Origin: Candidatus Nitrosopumilus sediminis
Lineage (GTDB): Archaea > Thermoproteota > Nitrososphaeria > Nitrososphaerales > Nitrosopumilaceae
Length of the DNA: 64,000 nucleotides
Reading direction: 5' to 3'
NCBI RefSeq assembly: GCF_000299395.1
Contig: NC_018656.1
Span: 434,001-498,000, forward strand
The stretch's first letter is position 1. Each line of letters opens with the position of its first letter. The notes beneath the pieces are model-generated. The model saw only the letters and a list, made by a program, of their open reading frames with translations, was not told the DNA's origin and did no database searches. A program made the translations under genes and the position numbers. Below are positions 44,331 through 52,009 of this stretch, piece by piece.

Positions 44331-44564
44331 ATGAACAAAAATAGTTTTAGAAAAAACATAATTCTTACTACACTAATAGTCTCTGTTGCAAGTTTGATTG
44401 CAGGTAGCATGATGGTAACATCTACCCATGCTGAGAACGTAAAAACAATCTATGATGAGACCGTCTTAGCAGCCGAGATAGAATTTGCAGAGACGATAAC
44501 CCAAGCAAAGCGAAACTATCATGAACTTCGAGAGATAATTCAGGGAGGTGAAAATAATGCCTGA
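44331..44564 (+). CDS. Exported or membrane-anchored small protein
   Basis: 77 residues from ATG 44331 (GTG 44322 also in frame; GGTGAT precedes 44331 as SD). A basic N-terminus (NKNSFRKN) and hydrophobic core (IILTTLIVSVASLIAGSMMV) with THAEN after it form a signal peptide or anchor; the rest is an acidic helix (AAEIEFAETITQAKRNYHELREIIQ). A 16-codon frame (MNLRFVIGKGDDNEQK, 44294-44344) with its own SD overlaps its start and could be a regulatory leader peptide. Confidence 0.65.
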   Translation: MNKNSFRKNIILTTLIVSVASLIAGSMMVTSTHAENVKTIYDETVLAAEIEFAETITQAKRNYHELREIIQGGENNA

Positions 44565-44760
44565 TGAAAGCTGTAGAAATTGTGGCACAGAGCTTCAAAT
44601 AGAATCTACGTGTTCAGAATGTAAACAAGCAATACAGCAAATTTGCCCTGAATGTGGATATGCTACATTAGAGCGGATTCATCTTGATTGCACATTAGGA
44701 TTAGAAATGGTGAACAAATCTAAACAACAACTTCAGACACAAAAGGTAGACGCACAATGA
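44557..44760 (+). CDS. Zinc-ribbon microprotein, 67 residues
   Basis: Starts at ATG 44557 inside the previous gene's last codons, with SD GGGAGGTGA just upstream. Cysteine pairs CRNCG, CSECK and CPECG plus a later C (HLDC) give a double zinc-ribbon pattern. A Lys/Gln-rich C-terminal tail follows. Its stop overlaps the next ATG (ATGA). Similar zinc ribbons serve as protein or nucleic-acid adaptors; no role can be assigned. Confidence 0.65.
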   Translation: MPDESCRNCGTELQIESTCSECKQAIQQICPECGYATLERIHLDCTLGLEMVNKSKQQLQTQKVDAQ

Positions 44761-44948
44761 CATCTCACAAACTCACCGCCCTTTTTCAAACGTCTAATCA
44801 CCTGTCTGAGAATGTGGGCGATATTTTTTCACATTCTCAATCCTTCATTGGTATGTGCAACAAATGTTGGGCCGAAAACGTGTATGTATCATTGAATAAT
44901 TCCTGTGAAATACTATGCGACAAATGTAATGGTGAAAAATACAGATGA
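44757..44948 (+). CDS. Zinc-knuckle microprotein, 63 residues
   Basis: Helical N-terminal half (KLTALFQTSNHLSENVGDIFSHSQSF), then a four-cysteine knuckle: MCNKCWAENVYVSLNNSCEILCDKC. Joined to the genes on either side by 4-nt ATGA overlaps, which implies coupled, roughly equimolar translation. No known family. Confidence 0.62.
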   Translation: MTSHKLTALFQTSNHLSENVGDIFSHSQSFIGMCNKCWAENVYVSLNNSCEILCDKCNGEKYR

Positions 44949-45052
44949 AATGCAATCATACAGTTTTATTGAAAATTCCATCATGCTCAAAATACACATG
45001 CATGTATTGTGATAGCCAACATTTAATCAAAAAAACTAATTCATTAAAATAA
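44945..45052 (+). CDS. 35-residue Cys/His microprotein, last gene of the cluster
   Basis: ATG overlaps the previous stop (ATGA). Encodes MKCNHTVLLKIPSCSKYTCM and YCDSQH plus a basic end: C3, H5, C14, C19, C22 and H26 could bind one zinc. The coupling and shared Cys-rich character make it a likely real gene despite its size. Confidence 0.48.
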   Translation: MKCNHTVLLKIPSCSKYTCMYCDSQHLIKKTNSLK

Positions 45053-45102
45053 AATAAATCATAATTTTGTACTTGTTTGCTTCCATTTTCATCCCCAAAA
45101 CA

Positions 45103-45175
45103 GTAGGTGATCCCGTGGAGTCGACTCCTATTGTGGTGTCAACGTGATCTGACAAATCGTCCTCTCAGATGTGAA
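45103..45175. other. Structured GC-rich segment with a 12-nt palindrome
   Basis: Between two small genes: perfect palindrome GGAGTCGACTCC (45117-45128), flanked by GATCCCGTGG and CAACGTGATC (8 of 10 complementary), then hairpin ATCTGA-N12-TCAGAT. The block stands out from AT-rich surroundings. It could be a small RNA, an operator array or a tRNA remnant. Confidence 0.4.
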
Positions 45176-45229
45176 ATTTTTGGAGCTATCTTAAACCTCA
45201 CAGACTCGAATCTTTAGTTTCAAACTATG

Positions 45230-45418
45230 TCAGGTTAATTCTGATGCCAGATCTTGGATTTCTTTCTGTTTTTTGGACATCTCTTTGATTTTTTCTTCTA
45301 GTTTTGGACTGTGGGCATCTTTATTCTTAATTTCTTCATATTCTTCTAACAATTTCTTGTATGCTGCTTGTAGATTATCGTAATTTTGTGCTGTTTTATC
45401 ATGTTCTATGTGCTTCAT
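45230..45418 (-). CDS. Small coiled-coil protein, 62 residues
   Basis: Charged and helical throughout: NYDNLQAAYKKLLEEYEEIKNK, then KLEEKIKEMSKKQKEIQDLASEL. Two heptad stretches with a short break suggest a helical hairpin. No known family and no partner gene adjacent. Confidence 0.6.
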   Translation of the reverse strand: MKHIEHDKTAQNYDNLQAAYKKLLEEYEEIKNKDAHSPKLEEKIKEMSKKQKEIQDLASELT

Positions 45419-45492
45419 ATGTTTTCGTATACATGTTATTTGAAATACATTTTTAACAAAAAAATTTGTTTCAAGCTAAATATTTTTTAGAG

Positions 45493-45648
45493 TCATTCAA
45501 TTCCTGCCTCCTCTGTTTGATTTTTTCTAAATTCTTGAAGTTTTTTTGAACAAACCAACATCTCTTTTGGTGTATGTTTATTTTTTGAGCGCATACATAT
45601 TGGACACAGTTCATCACTATCTTTTGATTTTGGTGGTTCTGTCATCAT
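45493..45648 (-). CDS. 51-residue cysteine-containing microprotein
   Basis: ATG-ATG start, MTEPPKSKDSDELCPICMRS then KNKHTPKEMLVCSKKLQEF and an acidic end. Two cysteines in CPIC plus a later C and H could hold a metal. It has the compact zinc-type look of the other small genes in this region. No family recognised. Confidence 0.48.
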   Translation of the reverse strand: MMTEPPKSKDSDELCPICMRSKNKHTPKEMLVCSKKLQEFRKNQTEEAGIE

Positions 45649-45822
45649 GACAAATTATTACGTAATCATCATTTATAGTATTTTTCAAAATAAGACAAGG
45701 CTGGATGCAAAGAGCGCATGTCGTAGGTAATGTCATCTACTCTGCATTAAAACCGTGTTAGTCTTAAACTTTATTTAAAAATTATTATAATAATAACATC
45801 ACAGATATTTTTATCGATGGTT

Positions 45823-45843
45823 TTATAACAGGTGCTGTGATAA
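45823..45843. promoter_or_regulatory. Inverted repeat overlapping a TATA box, probable operator
   Basis: TTATAACAG (45823-45831) and CTGTGATAA (45835-45843) match as an inverted repeat at 8 of 9 positions around GTG. The TATA-like TTTTATAAC lies in the left arm, about 30 nt before the ATG at 45856. A further half-site ATCACAG ends at 45804. Binding there should block TBP. Confidence 0.5.
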
Positions 45844-45855
45844 CATTTACCCACC

Positions 45856-46719
45856 ATGAAAGAGTTGAAAGTGAAAAAAGATTTTTCAAATATTTATGTA
45901 CAAAAATTTCCAAATTCATATTTAAAAGAAATGAAAAGACTAGAATATCGTATCCCTGATGAAACTAAACCTCTGTATCTTTCTATTGCAAAAAAGATTT
46001 ACAACAAACTTTCAAAAACAATAAACATTATTGATATTGGAAGTTCTTATGGGATAAATTCTGCATTGATGAAACATGATCTTTCAATGTCTGATCTTGA
46101 TGATTTCTTTTTAAAAAAAGAGCCTTCTATAGAACAATCAAAACAATTCTTTGATGCCCTTCCATCAGATGATACACTTGACTTTTATCAAATTGATATT
46201 TCAGAGCCTGCATTAAGATTTTCTGAAAATGTGCAACTATGCAAAAAAGGACTATGTGTGAATCTTGAGATGGAAAACTTGCCAGTACAAGAATTACCTC
46301 AATCTGACATGATCATTGCAACTGGCTGTATTGGGTATATTGGTTACAAGGCATTTTTGAATATCTTTGAATTGCTCAAAAAACAACAATCCAAAGAAAA
46401 CCAAGACAATCCTAAAAATAGACCAATTTTTGCATTCTCCGTTTTGAGAATATTTGATATGGAAGATATAGAGAAAACCTTCAATCATTATGACTATTCT
46501 CTTGTGAAAGCAGACATGAATCCAATCCGTCAAAGACGATTCTCAGATCTGGAAGAAAAACAAAATACATTGCTCCTTTTACACAACAAAGGAATTGATA
46601 CAAAATGGCTTGAAGATGACGGTCATTTTTATGCAGACTTTTACATAGCAAGTCCAAAAAAACTAGAAAATCAATTAATTTCAATATCAAAAGACCTGAA
46701 AAGATGTGCGGGTAATTAA
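45856..46719 (+). CDS. Methyltransferase-like protein, 287 residues
   Basis: Rossmann-type SAM motif NIIDIGSSYGINSALM near residue 58, with acidic DFYQIDISEPALRF and a later DMIIATGCIGYIGYKAFLNIFELL that fits motif IV of class I methyltransferases. The remainder is unassigned. Not closely similar to the methyltransferase-like gene at 39344. Its promoter carries an operator-like inverted repeat, so expression is probably controlled. It precedes tfb2 by 21 nt. Confidence 0.68.
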   Translation: MKELKVKKDFSNIYVQKFPNSYLKEMKRLEYRIPDETKPLYLSIAKKIYNKLSKTINIIDIGSSYGINSALMKHDLSMSDLDDFFLKKEPSIEQSKQFFDALPSDDTLDFYQIDISEPALRFSENVQLCKKGLCVNLEMENLPVQELPQSDMIIATGCIGYIGYKAFLNIFELLKKQQSKENQDNPKNRPIFAFSVLRIFDMEDIEKTFNHYDYSLVKADMNPIRQRRFSDLEEKQNTLLLLHNKGIDTKWLEDDGHFYADFYIASPKKLENQLISISKDLKRCAGN

Positions 46720-46740
46720 CAAATCTTTTTTGATTGTGCT

Positions 46741-47637
46741 ATGAGTTTACAGGAAATAAAATGCCCTCGATGTGGAAAAAATACCTTGGTCACCGATGTT
46801 GAATCTTCAGAAGTATTTTGTTCAAACTGTGGTATTGTGGTTGAAGAAAAAGTTGATGATGGCAGACCTGAAAGAAGATTTGCAGATTCTCCTGTAATCA
46901 AATCTCATACTGGAGACAAGACCTCATTAACAAGACATGATCGTGGTCTTAGTACAATGATTAATCCGTTTAACAAAGACTCTACTGGCAATCCATTATC
47001 AACCTCAATGAAATTATCTATGACCCGATTACGAAAATGGGATAGTCGAAGTCGTGTTAAAACTAGCACTGATAGAAATCTTCAACAGGCTCTTCTGGAA
47101 TTGCTAAAAATGAAAGAAAAATTATCTTTGCCTGACGCAATAGCTGAAAAAGCATCTTATATTTACAGAAAAGCTTTGGAGAAGAAACTAGTTAGAGGAC
47201 GTTCAATTTCATCCCTTGTTGCAGCTAGTCTTTATGCTGCATGTCGTGAATCAGAGACCCCTCGAACATTAAGAGAAGTTGCTGCAACCATAGGAATCAA
47301 AAGAAAAGAAATTTCTGCAACCTACAGACTTATTTTCAAAGAATTAGATCTTAAAATGCCCGTAATTGATTCTGTTTCATGTATTGCAAAAATTGCAAGC
47401 AATGCGGAATTGTCTGAAAAAACAAAACGACATGCAATTAAAATCCTAAAAAATGCAGAAAAACAAAATGCTTTGGCAGGAAAACACCCAATGGGTGTTG
47501 CTGCTTCTGCACTATACCTTGCATGCATTAATCTTGAAGAAAATAGAACACAAAAAGATATTGCTGATGCAGCTGGAATAACAGAAGTCACTATACGAAA
47601 TAGATGCAAAAACCTCAAGGCTGTGGTTGGTATATGA
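46741..47637 (+). CDS. tfb: Transcription initiation factor TFB (second copy)
   Basis: A 298-residue TFB with zinc ribbon CPRCGKNTLVTDVESSEVFCSNCG, B-reader (GRPERRFADS) and two cyclin repeats; the last helix-turn-helix is KDIADAAGITEVTIRNRCKNL. It is 19 residues shorter than the copy at 2961 and clearly diverged from it. Multiple TFBs in archaea allow promoter selection under stress. Here the gene sits in the accessory-looking segment after a methyltransferase-like gene. Confidence 0.95.
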   Translation: MSLQEIKCPRCGKNTLVTDVESSEVFCSNCGIVVEEKVDDGRPERRFADSPVIKSHTGDKTSLTRHDRGLSTMINPFNKDSTGNPLSTSMKLSMTRLRKWDSRSRVKTSTDRNLQQALLELLKMKEKLSLPDAIAEKASYIYRKALEKKLVRGRSISSLVAASLYAACRESETPRTLREVAATIGIKRKEISATYRLIFKELDLKMPVIDSVSCIAKIASNAELSEKTKRHAIKILKNAEKQNALAGKHPMGVAASALYLACINLEENRTQKDIADAAGITEVTIRNRCKNLKAVVGI

Positions 47638-47673
47638 AAAAAACTTCAATAGTCATAAAGGGTATTTTGTAAC

Positions 47674-47799
47674 ATGGTAAAAGCAGATCTTAGAGTATGT
47701 GTTAATTGTGGCTGTGTTTTTAACAGAGAAGTAGGATTGAAACCCGTATCTAACTGTCCTGCATGTGGTTCCGGAAACCGTGAACCTTTGGAATTGTAA
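47674..47799 (+). CDS. 41-residue zinc-ribbon microprotein
   Basis: ATG 47674, 36 nt after tfb2 on the same strand. It encodes MVKADLRVCVNCGCVFNREV then GLKPVSNCPACGSGNREPLE: two CxxC pairs forming a complete zinc ribbon. Too short for automatic calling but with clear motif support. The remaining 47800-48020 gap contains only a degenerate tRNA-like fragment. Confidence 0.6.
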   Translation: MVKADLRVCVNCGCVFNREVGLKPVSNCPACGSGNREPLEL

Positions 47800-48020
47800 T
47801 TTCCGCAATATTTTCTTTTATTGAATTGCCTCTGTTTTTGGCGATGTGGGAGATTCATTGCTAAATTTTGAATATTTTCAAGTATGTTTGGAACCTAAAA
47901 TCTCACAGGTATGAATCCCGTCTGGTCTGTATACTACGTCCTGAAATGATTCCACTTTGCGTTGTAAATTATCAAATGTGAAATTTACTCTAACTAAACA
48001 AATACTTTGATTACATAGCT

Positions 48021-48815
48021 GTGATTGTGGCCATCAAGATTCGTACTTTTCCAATTACAAATTATATGACTGCTTATCCAATTTCAGCAGAACCTCATAT
48101 TCCGGTTAAACGGGCTATAGAATTTATGGTAGAGAGGGACTTTGGACACCTTGTTGTAAGTGACGGGGAAATCCCAAAAGGAATTCTTACCGAACGGGAG
48201 GTTCTAAAAGCAATATCTGAGTCACGAAATCTTAATGAATTGACAATTGGAGATGTGGGCTGGCAGCCATTCACTAAATTGGATTTGGGTGATACTGTTT
48301 TAGATGCTGCACATTTGATGACTCAGAATAAATCCCGACTTTTGGTTTTTGATGATGACAAACTTGTTGGGATTGTCACTGTCTCTGACCTGCTAAGGGC
48401 ATTCAGAAAGATTAGTACTGATGTTTCTCTGGACAGGGTGATTAGCACCAATGTTGAAAAATGCAGTAGAACTGATTCTGTTTTTGATGCAGCAAAGATA
48501 ATGCACGAGAAGAGAATTGGAAGTGTAATTGTTCATGATGTAAGAGAATATGGGATTTTTTCTGAAAGGGATCTTTTGAAGTGTCTGTATTCAAACGGAT
48601 TTAAGACAGATTATGAAATCGGAAAATATTCTTCATCTCCTCTGATTGTATCTGATAAGGCAATAAAGATCCACCAGGCTGCAAGCATTATGGCTGCAAA
48701 CCACATCAAAAGACTGGGTATTACACAGGATGGTTATCTAATGGGAGTTGTAACTGCCCGAGATTTGCTTGATGCATACCATGACGTTGTCCAAGCAACA
48801 GACCCTGCAGAATGA
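48021..48815 (+). CDS. Four-CBS-domain protein
   Basis: 264 residues (GTG start; later in-frame starts possible) made of two Bateman modules: MTAYPISAEPHIPVKRAIEFMVERDFGHLVV..GILTEREVL, LDLGDTVLDAAHLMTQNKSRLLVFDD..GIVTVSDLL, then two more. CBS pairs bind adenylates or other nucleotides and regulate partners. It overlaps the YjbQ-like gene by 4 nt. The partner is unknown. Confidence 0.88.
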   Translation: MIVAIKIRTFPITNYMTAYPISAEPHIPVKRAIEFMVERDFGHLVVSDGEIPKGILTEREVLKAISESRNLNELTIGDVGWQPFTKLDLGDTVLDAAHLMTQNKSRLLVFDDDKLVGIVTVSDLLRAFRKISTDVSLDRVISTNVEKCSRTDSVFDAAKIMHEKRIGSVIVHDVREYGIFSERDLLKCLYSNGFKTDYEIGKYSSSPLIVSDKAIKIHQAASIMAANHIKRLGITQDGYLMGVVTARDLLDAYHDVVQATDPAE

Positions 48816-49234
48816 TGACTGTAATTACAAAATCGATCAAAGTGCAATCTAAAGGAGAAAATGATGTTGTTGATCTCACTGACAAGATTTCAGTAAAAAT
48901 TAAAGAATCACAAATTTCTAGTGGAGTTGTTACAGTTTTTGTAACAGGTTCAACTGGCGCATTGACTACAATTGAGTATGAGCCTGGTTTGTTGAAAGAC
49001 TTTCCAGATATGCTATCTAGAATTGCTCCAAATGATCTAAATTATGAACATGAACAAATGTGGCATGATGGAAACGGTCGCTCTCATGTTAAGGCATCAT
49101 TAATTGGCCCTTCACTTACTATTCCATTTAATGATGATAAATTATTGTTGGGAACTTGGCAACAAATTGTCTTTATAGAATTAGACACTAGGAAAAGAGA
49201 ACGAAACATAGTGTTGCAAATAATTGGGAATTAG
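48812..49234 (+). CDS. YjbQ/UPF0047 family protein
   Basis: A 140-residue YjbQ-type protein with the signature EHEQMWHDGNGRSHVKASLIGPSLTIPF and LGTWQQIVFIELDTRKRERNIVLQIIG. Some members have weak thiamine-phosphate synthase activity, but the true role is uncertain. Coupled to a CBS protein. Confidence 0.88.
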   Translation: MMTVITKSIKVQSKGENDVVDLTDKISVKIKESQISSGVVTVFVTGSTGALTTIEYEPGLLKDFPDMLSRIAPNDLNYEHEQMWHDGNGRSHVKASLIGPSLTIPFNDDKLLLGTWQQIVFIELDTRKRERNIVLQIIGN

Positions 49235-49315
49235 AATCTATTTTTACAAAATGTTATTATAAATTTCATCATGGGACGCTTTTTTAATTGTATGATTTTT
49301 TAGATTGAAAGAGGT

Positions 49316-49744
49316 TTAGTTTTTTTCAATTTTACTTTTTTCAATATCTTTCAACATTGATTTTCTTACAAGAATTGGTATGTTATAATAAGTTGCCAAC
49401 GCAATGGCATCTGATGCTCTAAAATTTCTAAACACCATGTCTTTTTTTCCAGTAAAATACAGATTTGCCCTAAAAATACCTCCACTTTCATAGATTTTGA
49501 CCTTGACGAGAAGGATTTCATTTTCCTCACAAATCTGCTCAACCAAGCGATAGATGGTTGGAGGATCATCCCGTTTTCCGTCAACAAAATTAGAAATTAT
49601 TCTTGCAACCTCTGATGAAAAACCAGACATGACAAATTCAACTTTTTCATCTTTGAGTAATACTGCCCCTGTCTGTGAATCAAGGATTCCAATTTGGTCT
49701 ACCTTGACAGTCTCATAGTTTGTATCGATTTCATCAATTTTCAT
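49316..49744 (-). CDS. Bifunctional nuclease (BFN/DUF151) family protein
   Basis: A 142-residue DUF151 protein. Typical parts: VGILDSQTGAVLLKDEKVEFVMSGFSSEVARIISNFVDG, IYRLVEQICEENEILLVKVKIYESGGIFRANLYF and RASDAIALATYYNIPILVRKSML. Plant members cut RNA and DNA; function in archaea is not known. It overlaps its upstream neighbour by 4 nt. Confidence 0.85.
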   Translation of the reverse strand: MKIDEIDTNYETVKVDQIGILDSQTGAVLLKDEKVEFVMSGFSSEVARIISNFVDGKRDDPPTIYRLVEQICEENEILLVKVKIYESGGIFRANLYFTGKKDMVFRNFRASDAIALATYYNIPILVRKSMLKDIEKSKIEKN

Positions 49745-49950
49745 GGTAATTTTTCCATCACTTTTACTATTTTTTCCTCTTCTTCAATCATGACTTGCTC
49801 AAATTCTTTTCTTAATTTATCACATTTTGCTTGTTTTTCACTTTCATTCATTTTTGAAAATCGGATATTTCTCATTTCATTTACAATTGCGGAGATTTTT
49901 TCGTTTGTTTCAATCATAATATCATCGATTTTTTGAGATTGTGATTCCAT
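49741..49950 (-). CDS. Small coiled-coil protein coupled to the BFN gene
   Basis: 69 residues, charged helix throughout: QSQKIDDIMIETNEKISAIVNEMRNIRF and SEKQAKCDKLRKEFEQVMIEEEEKIVKVMEKLP. Its end overlaps the BFN start by 4 nt. It may act as a partner of the nuclease-like protein; unknown family. Confidence 0.62.
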   Translation of the reverse strand: MESQSQKIDDIMIETNEKISAIVNEMRNIRFSKMNESEKQAKCDKLRKEFEQVMIEEEEKIVKVMEKLP

Positions 49951-50200
49951 ACTTTCAAATAAGATTCATGATAGTTAAACTAGTTCAAAGTTTTCATATT
50001 TGAAAAATGTAGAATCCGTTTTAGTTTAAAACAGGGATATTTGATGATGCATTGCTTCTACCCATCATTAAAATGCAAATTGTATTCATTGCTAATGTAA
50101 TAATCATGACAATATGAAATTCAAATTTGAGAATCATATTGTGTATTTAATTATTATTTTTGTTTATATTATGTGCATTAAATTACGGTTTAGTGCAAAT

Positions 50201-50269
50201 ACACGGAAGCGTAGGGTAATAACCCAAGCGACTGACTTTGGTTTGACGTTTATGCGGTTCCGTGTTTTT
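50201..50269 (+). ncRNA. Structured RNA candidate with terminal T-tract
   Basis: ACACGGAA (50201-50208) pairs perfectly with TTCCGTGT (50258-50265). Inside is hairpin GGGT-AATA-ACCC (50214-50225). T5 runs from 50265. The segment is clearly richer in G and C than its flanks. It lies in a 406-nt stretch (49951-50356) without a convincing gene; an 83-codon frame there (50114-50365) has poor composition and crosses the hairpin. No known RNA family recognised. Confidence 0.42.
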
Positions 50270-50356
50270 AATTTAAATCCGAATAATAAAGATCTCAACG
50301 GACTATATTCCAGTTCCGATACTTTTATTGCCGTTTTCAATCTGATGGTTTATTTT

Positions 50357-50842
50357 TTATTTTAATGAATAAGCAAATCCACTAACAAAAGAAGGTCCCC
50401 TCCTTTTCTTTATCCTAATGCGTTTGCCTTTTACATCAACACTGTGAGATTTAGACAAAGAACATCCAGTCTGTATCCCATCAATCGAAACAAGTATGTC
50501 GCTATCTCTTTGAGTGGTAGGACCTAAAATTCGATATAATTTGGCCTTTTCCCCATGATATACCGTTTGCCATGTTCCCGATTTTGCAAACCATTCTTGT
50601 TCAGATTCCATCTCCTCTGAAGGACCAAGATATGTTCCTGAAATCCATGTGTGGGAAGAATTTTTGAGTCTAATTTTTTTCCCCGTAACTGTTCCGTCTT
50701 TATAGAATTTAGTCACCTTATCATCGTGATAAACAGTAATGTCTCCTGGACCTTTTATGTTAAATGATAATGGTGTGTCCCCTTGATAAATTGAAGCACA
50801 GTTGTCTATTTTTGCAGCCCATCTCCCAATTTTAGGTTTCAT
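50357..50842 (-). CDS. Hypothetical protein with two repeated beta modules
   Basis: 161 residues, probably all beta. The first half (IYQGDTPLSFNIKGPGDITVYHD ... VTGKKIRLKN ... WISGTYLG) is mirrored by the second (VYHGEKAKLYRILGP ... ILVSIDG ... VKGKRIRIKK ... FVSGFAYS), so the gene arose by internal duplication. No signal peptide and no family recognised. Confidence 0.68.
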   Translation of the reverse strand: MKPKIGRWAAKIDNCASIYQGDTPLSFNIKGPGDITVYHDDKVTKFYKDGTVTGKKIRLKNSSHTWISGTYLGPSEEMESEQEWFAKSGTWQTVYHGEKAKLYRILGPTTQRDSDILVSIDGIQTGCSLSKSHSVDVKGKRIRIKKRRGPSFVSGFAYSLK

Positions 50843-50964
50843 AATATTGTAAATAATTTTACGAACTTAAGCATATCTTTGATTATCAAAAATGTTTGGA
50901 GAAATAACATGTTGTTTTGATTATTTTTGAGAAATGCTTAGCCGTCAGAGTCACACACATTAGT

Positions 50965-51612
50965 ATGAAAAATAAATATCGTTATGGGGTTATTTTGATT
51001 GAACCTAAATGGCATGTAGATGTGAAGACTAGTTCAAAAATAACATTGGTGGTTGTAGACATGCAAAAATTATTCTTGACTGAAAAAAAATCCCCCTGGA
51101 TGAATAAAAAACTACTATCTATAATTCCAAATATCAAAAAACTAATTGAAAATAGTAAAATACAAAATGTGATATTTACTCGCTTTACCCCGCCAAAGAA
51201 TTGGCAAAAAGAGAAGGATTCATGGCAAACATACTATAGAATGAATCAAAAAATCACTCCAGATGTTATTGGAACTGGTGCATATGGTTTGATTGATGAT
51301 TTTACTTCATACATTTCAAATTCAGTTATAGTCAGCAGAAAAAAATCGGCATCAATATTCATGACAGGCAATTTTCACTCAATAATAAAAAAGAAATCCA
51401 CAAAAATCTTGATTTTTACAGGCATTGAAACCGATTATTGTGTTCTTTCAAGTGTGTTAGATGCAATTCATTTAGGATATTATGTAATAGTGGTGATGGA
51501 TGCATGTGCAAGTAGTAAAAAACAAGGTCAAAAACATGCAAGAGGAATATTTGATAGATTTCCAGAACAGCTTTGGGTGACATCTACAAATGATTTGATA
51601 AATTACCTCTAA
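50965..51612 (+). CDS. Isochorismatase-family cysteine hydrolase
   Basis: About 215 residues from ATG 50965 (TTG 50917 also in frame). Family triad: Asp in ITLVVVDMQKLF, Lys in SRKKSASIF, and nucleophilic Cys in FTGIETDYCVLSSVLDAIHLGYYVIVVMDAC. Members hydrolyse isochorismate, nicotinamide or other amides; the substrate is not evident. An extra about 25-residue lead precedes the core. Confidence 0.85.
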   Translation: MKNKYRYGVILIEPKWHVDVKTSSKITLVVVDMQKLFLTEKKSPWMNKKLLSIIPNIKKLIENSKIQNVIFTRFTPPKNWQKEKDSWQTYYRMNQKITPDVIGTGAYGLIDDFTSYISNSVIVSRKKSASIFMTGNFHSIIKKKSTKILIFTGIETDYCVLSSVLDAIHLGYYVIVVMDACASSKKQGQKHARGIFDRFPEQLWVTSTNDLINYL

Positions 51613-51717
51613 AATAATCAAAAATATCTAATTTCTATATGATGCAAGGACTTTACTCAAAAACGATTCTATCATCTAGGGATTAACATTAATTTACTGT
51701 GTAAATAAAATCAAAAC

Positions 51718-51906
51718 ATGGCAAGTTATACCGCGCAAGTGAACACGATTCACAAAAAATTCACAAATGCAATGAAAAAGGCAAAAACAAAACAGGCCCT
51801 AAACAAAGCATACAGTACACACAAAAAAGATCATGAAAGATTGCTCAAAAAACATTTGGCTGAAGAAGTAAGAGAGATAAAAAAAGCTAAAGCAAAACTA
51901 GGCTAA
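51718..51906 (+). CDS. Small lysine-rich helical protein, 62 residues
   Basis: Very basic helix: YTAQVNTIHKKFTNAMKKAKTKQALNKAYSTHKKDHERLLKKHLAEEVREIKKAKAKLG. ATG start and good codon use. The composition suggests nucleic-acid or ribosome contact, but no family is recognised. Confidence 0.65.
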   Translation: MASYTAQVNTIHKKFTNAMKKAKTKQALNKAYSTHKKDHERLLKKHLAEEVREIKKAKAKLG

Positions 51907-52009
51907 AAATATCTTCTTCTCTTTTCATATTTTTTATTCTCAAAATAGCTGCAGTTCTCGTTGATTAAAATAATTAATGATCGGCCAATATTTCAAATGC
52001 TTTTAGAAT

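Noticed and set aside
50114-50365. 83-codon plus-strand frame
   Set aside because: Low-complexity, no motif, crosses a perfect stem-loop and overlaps the end of the minus-strand gene at 50357; an RNA element is a better reading.
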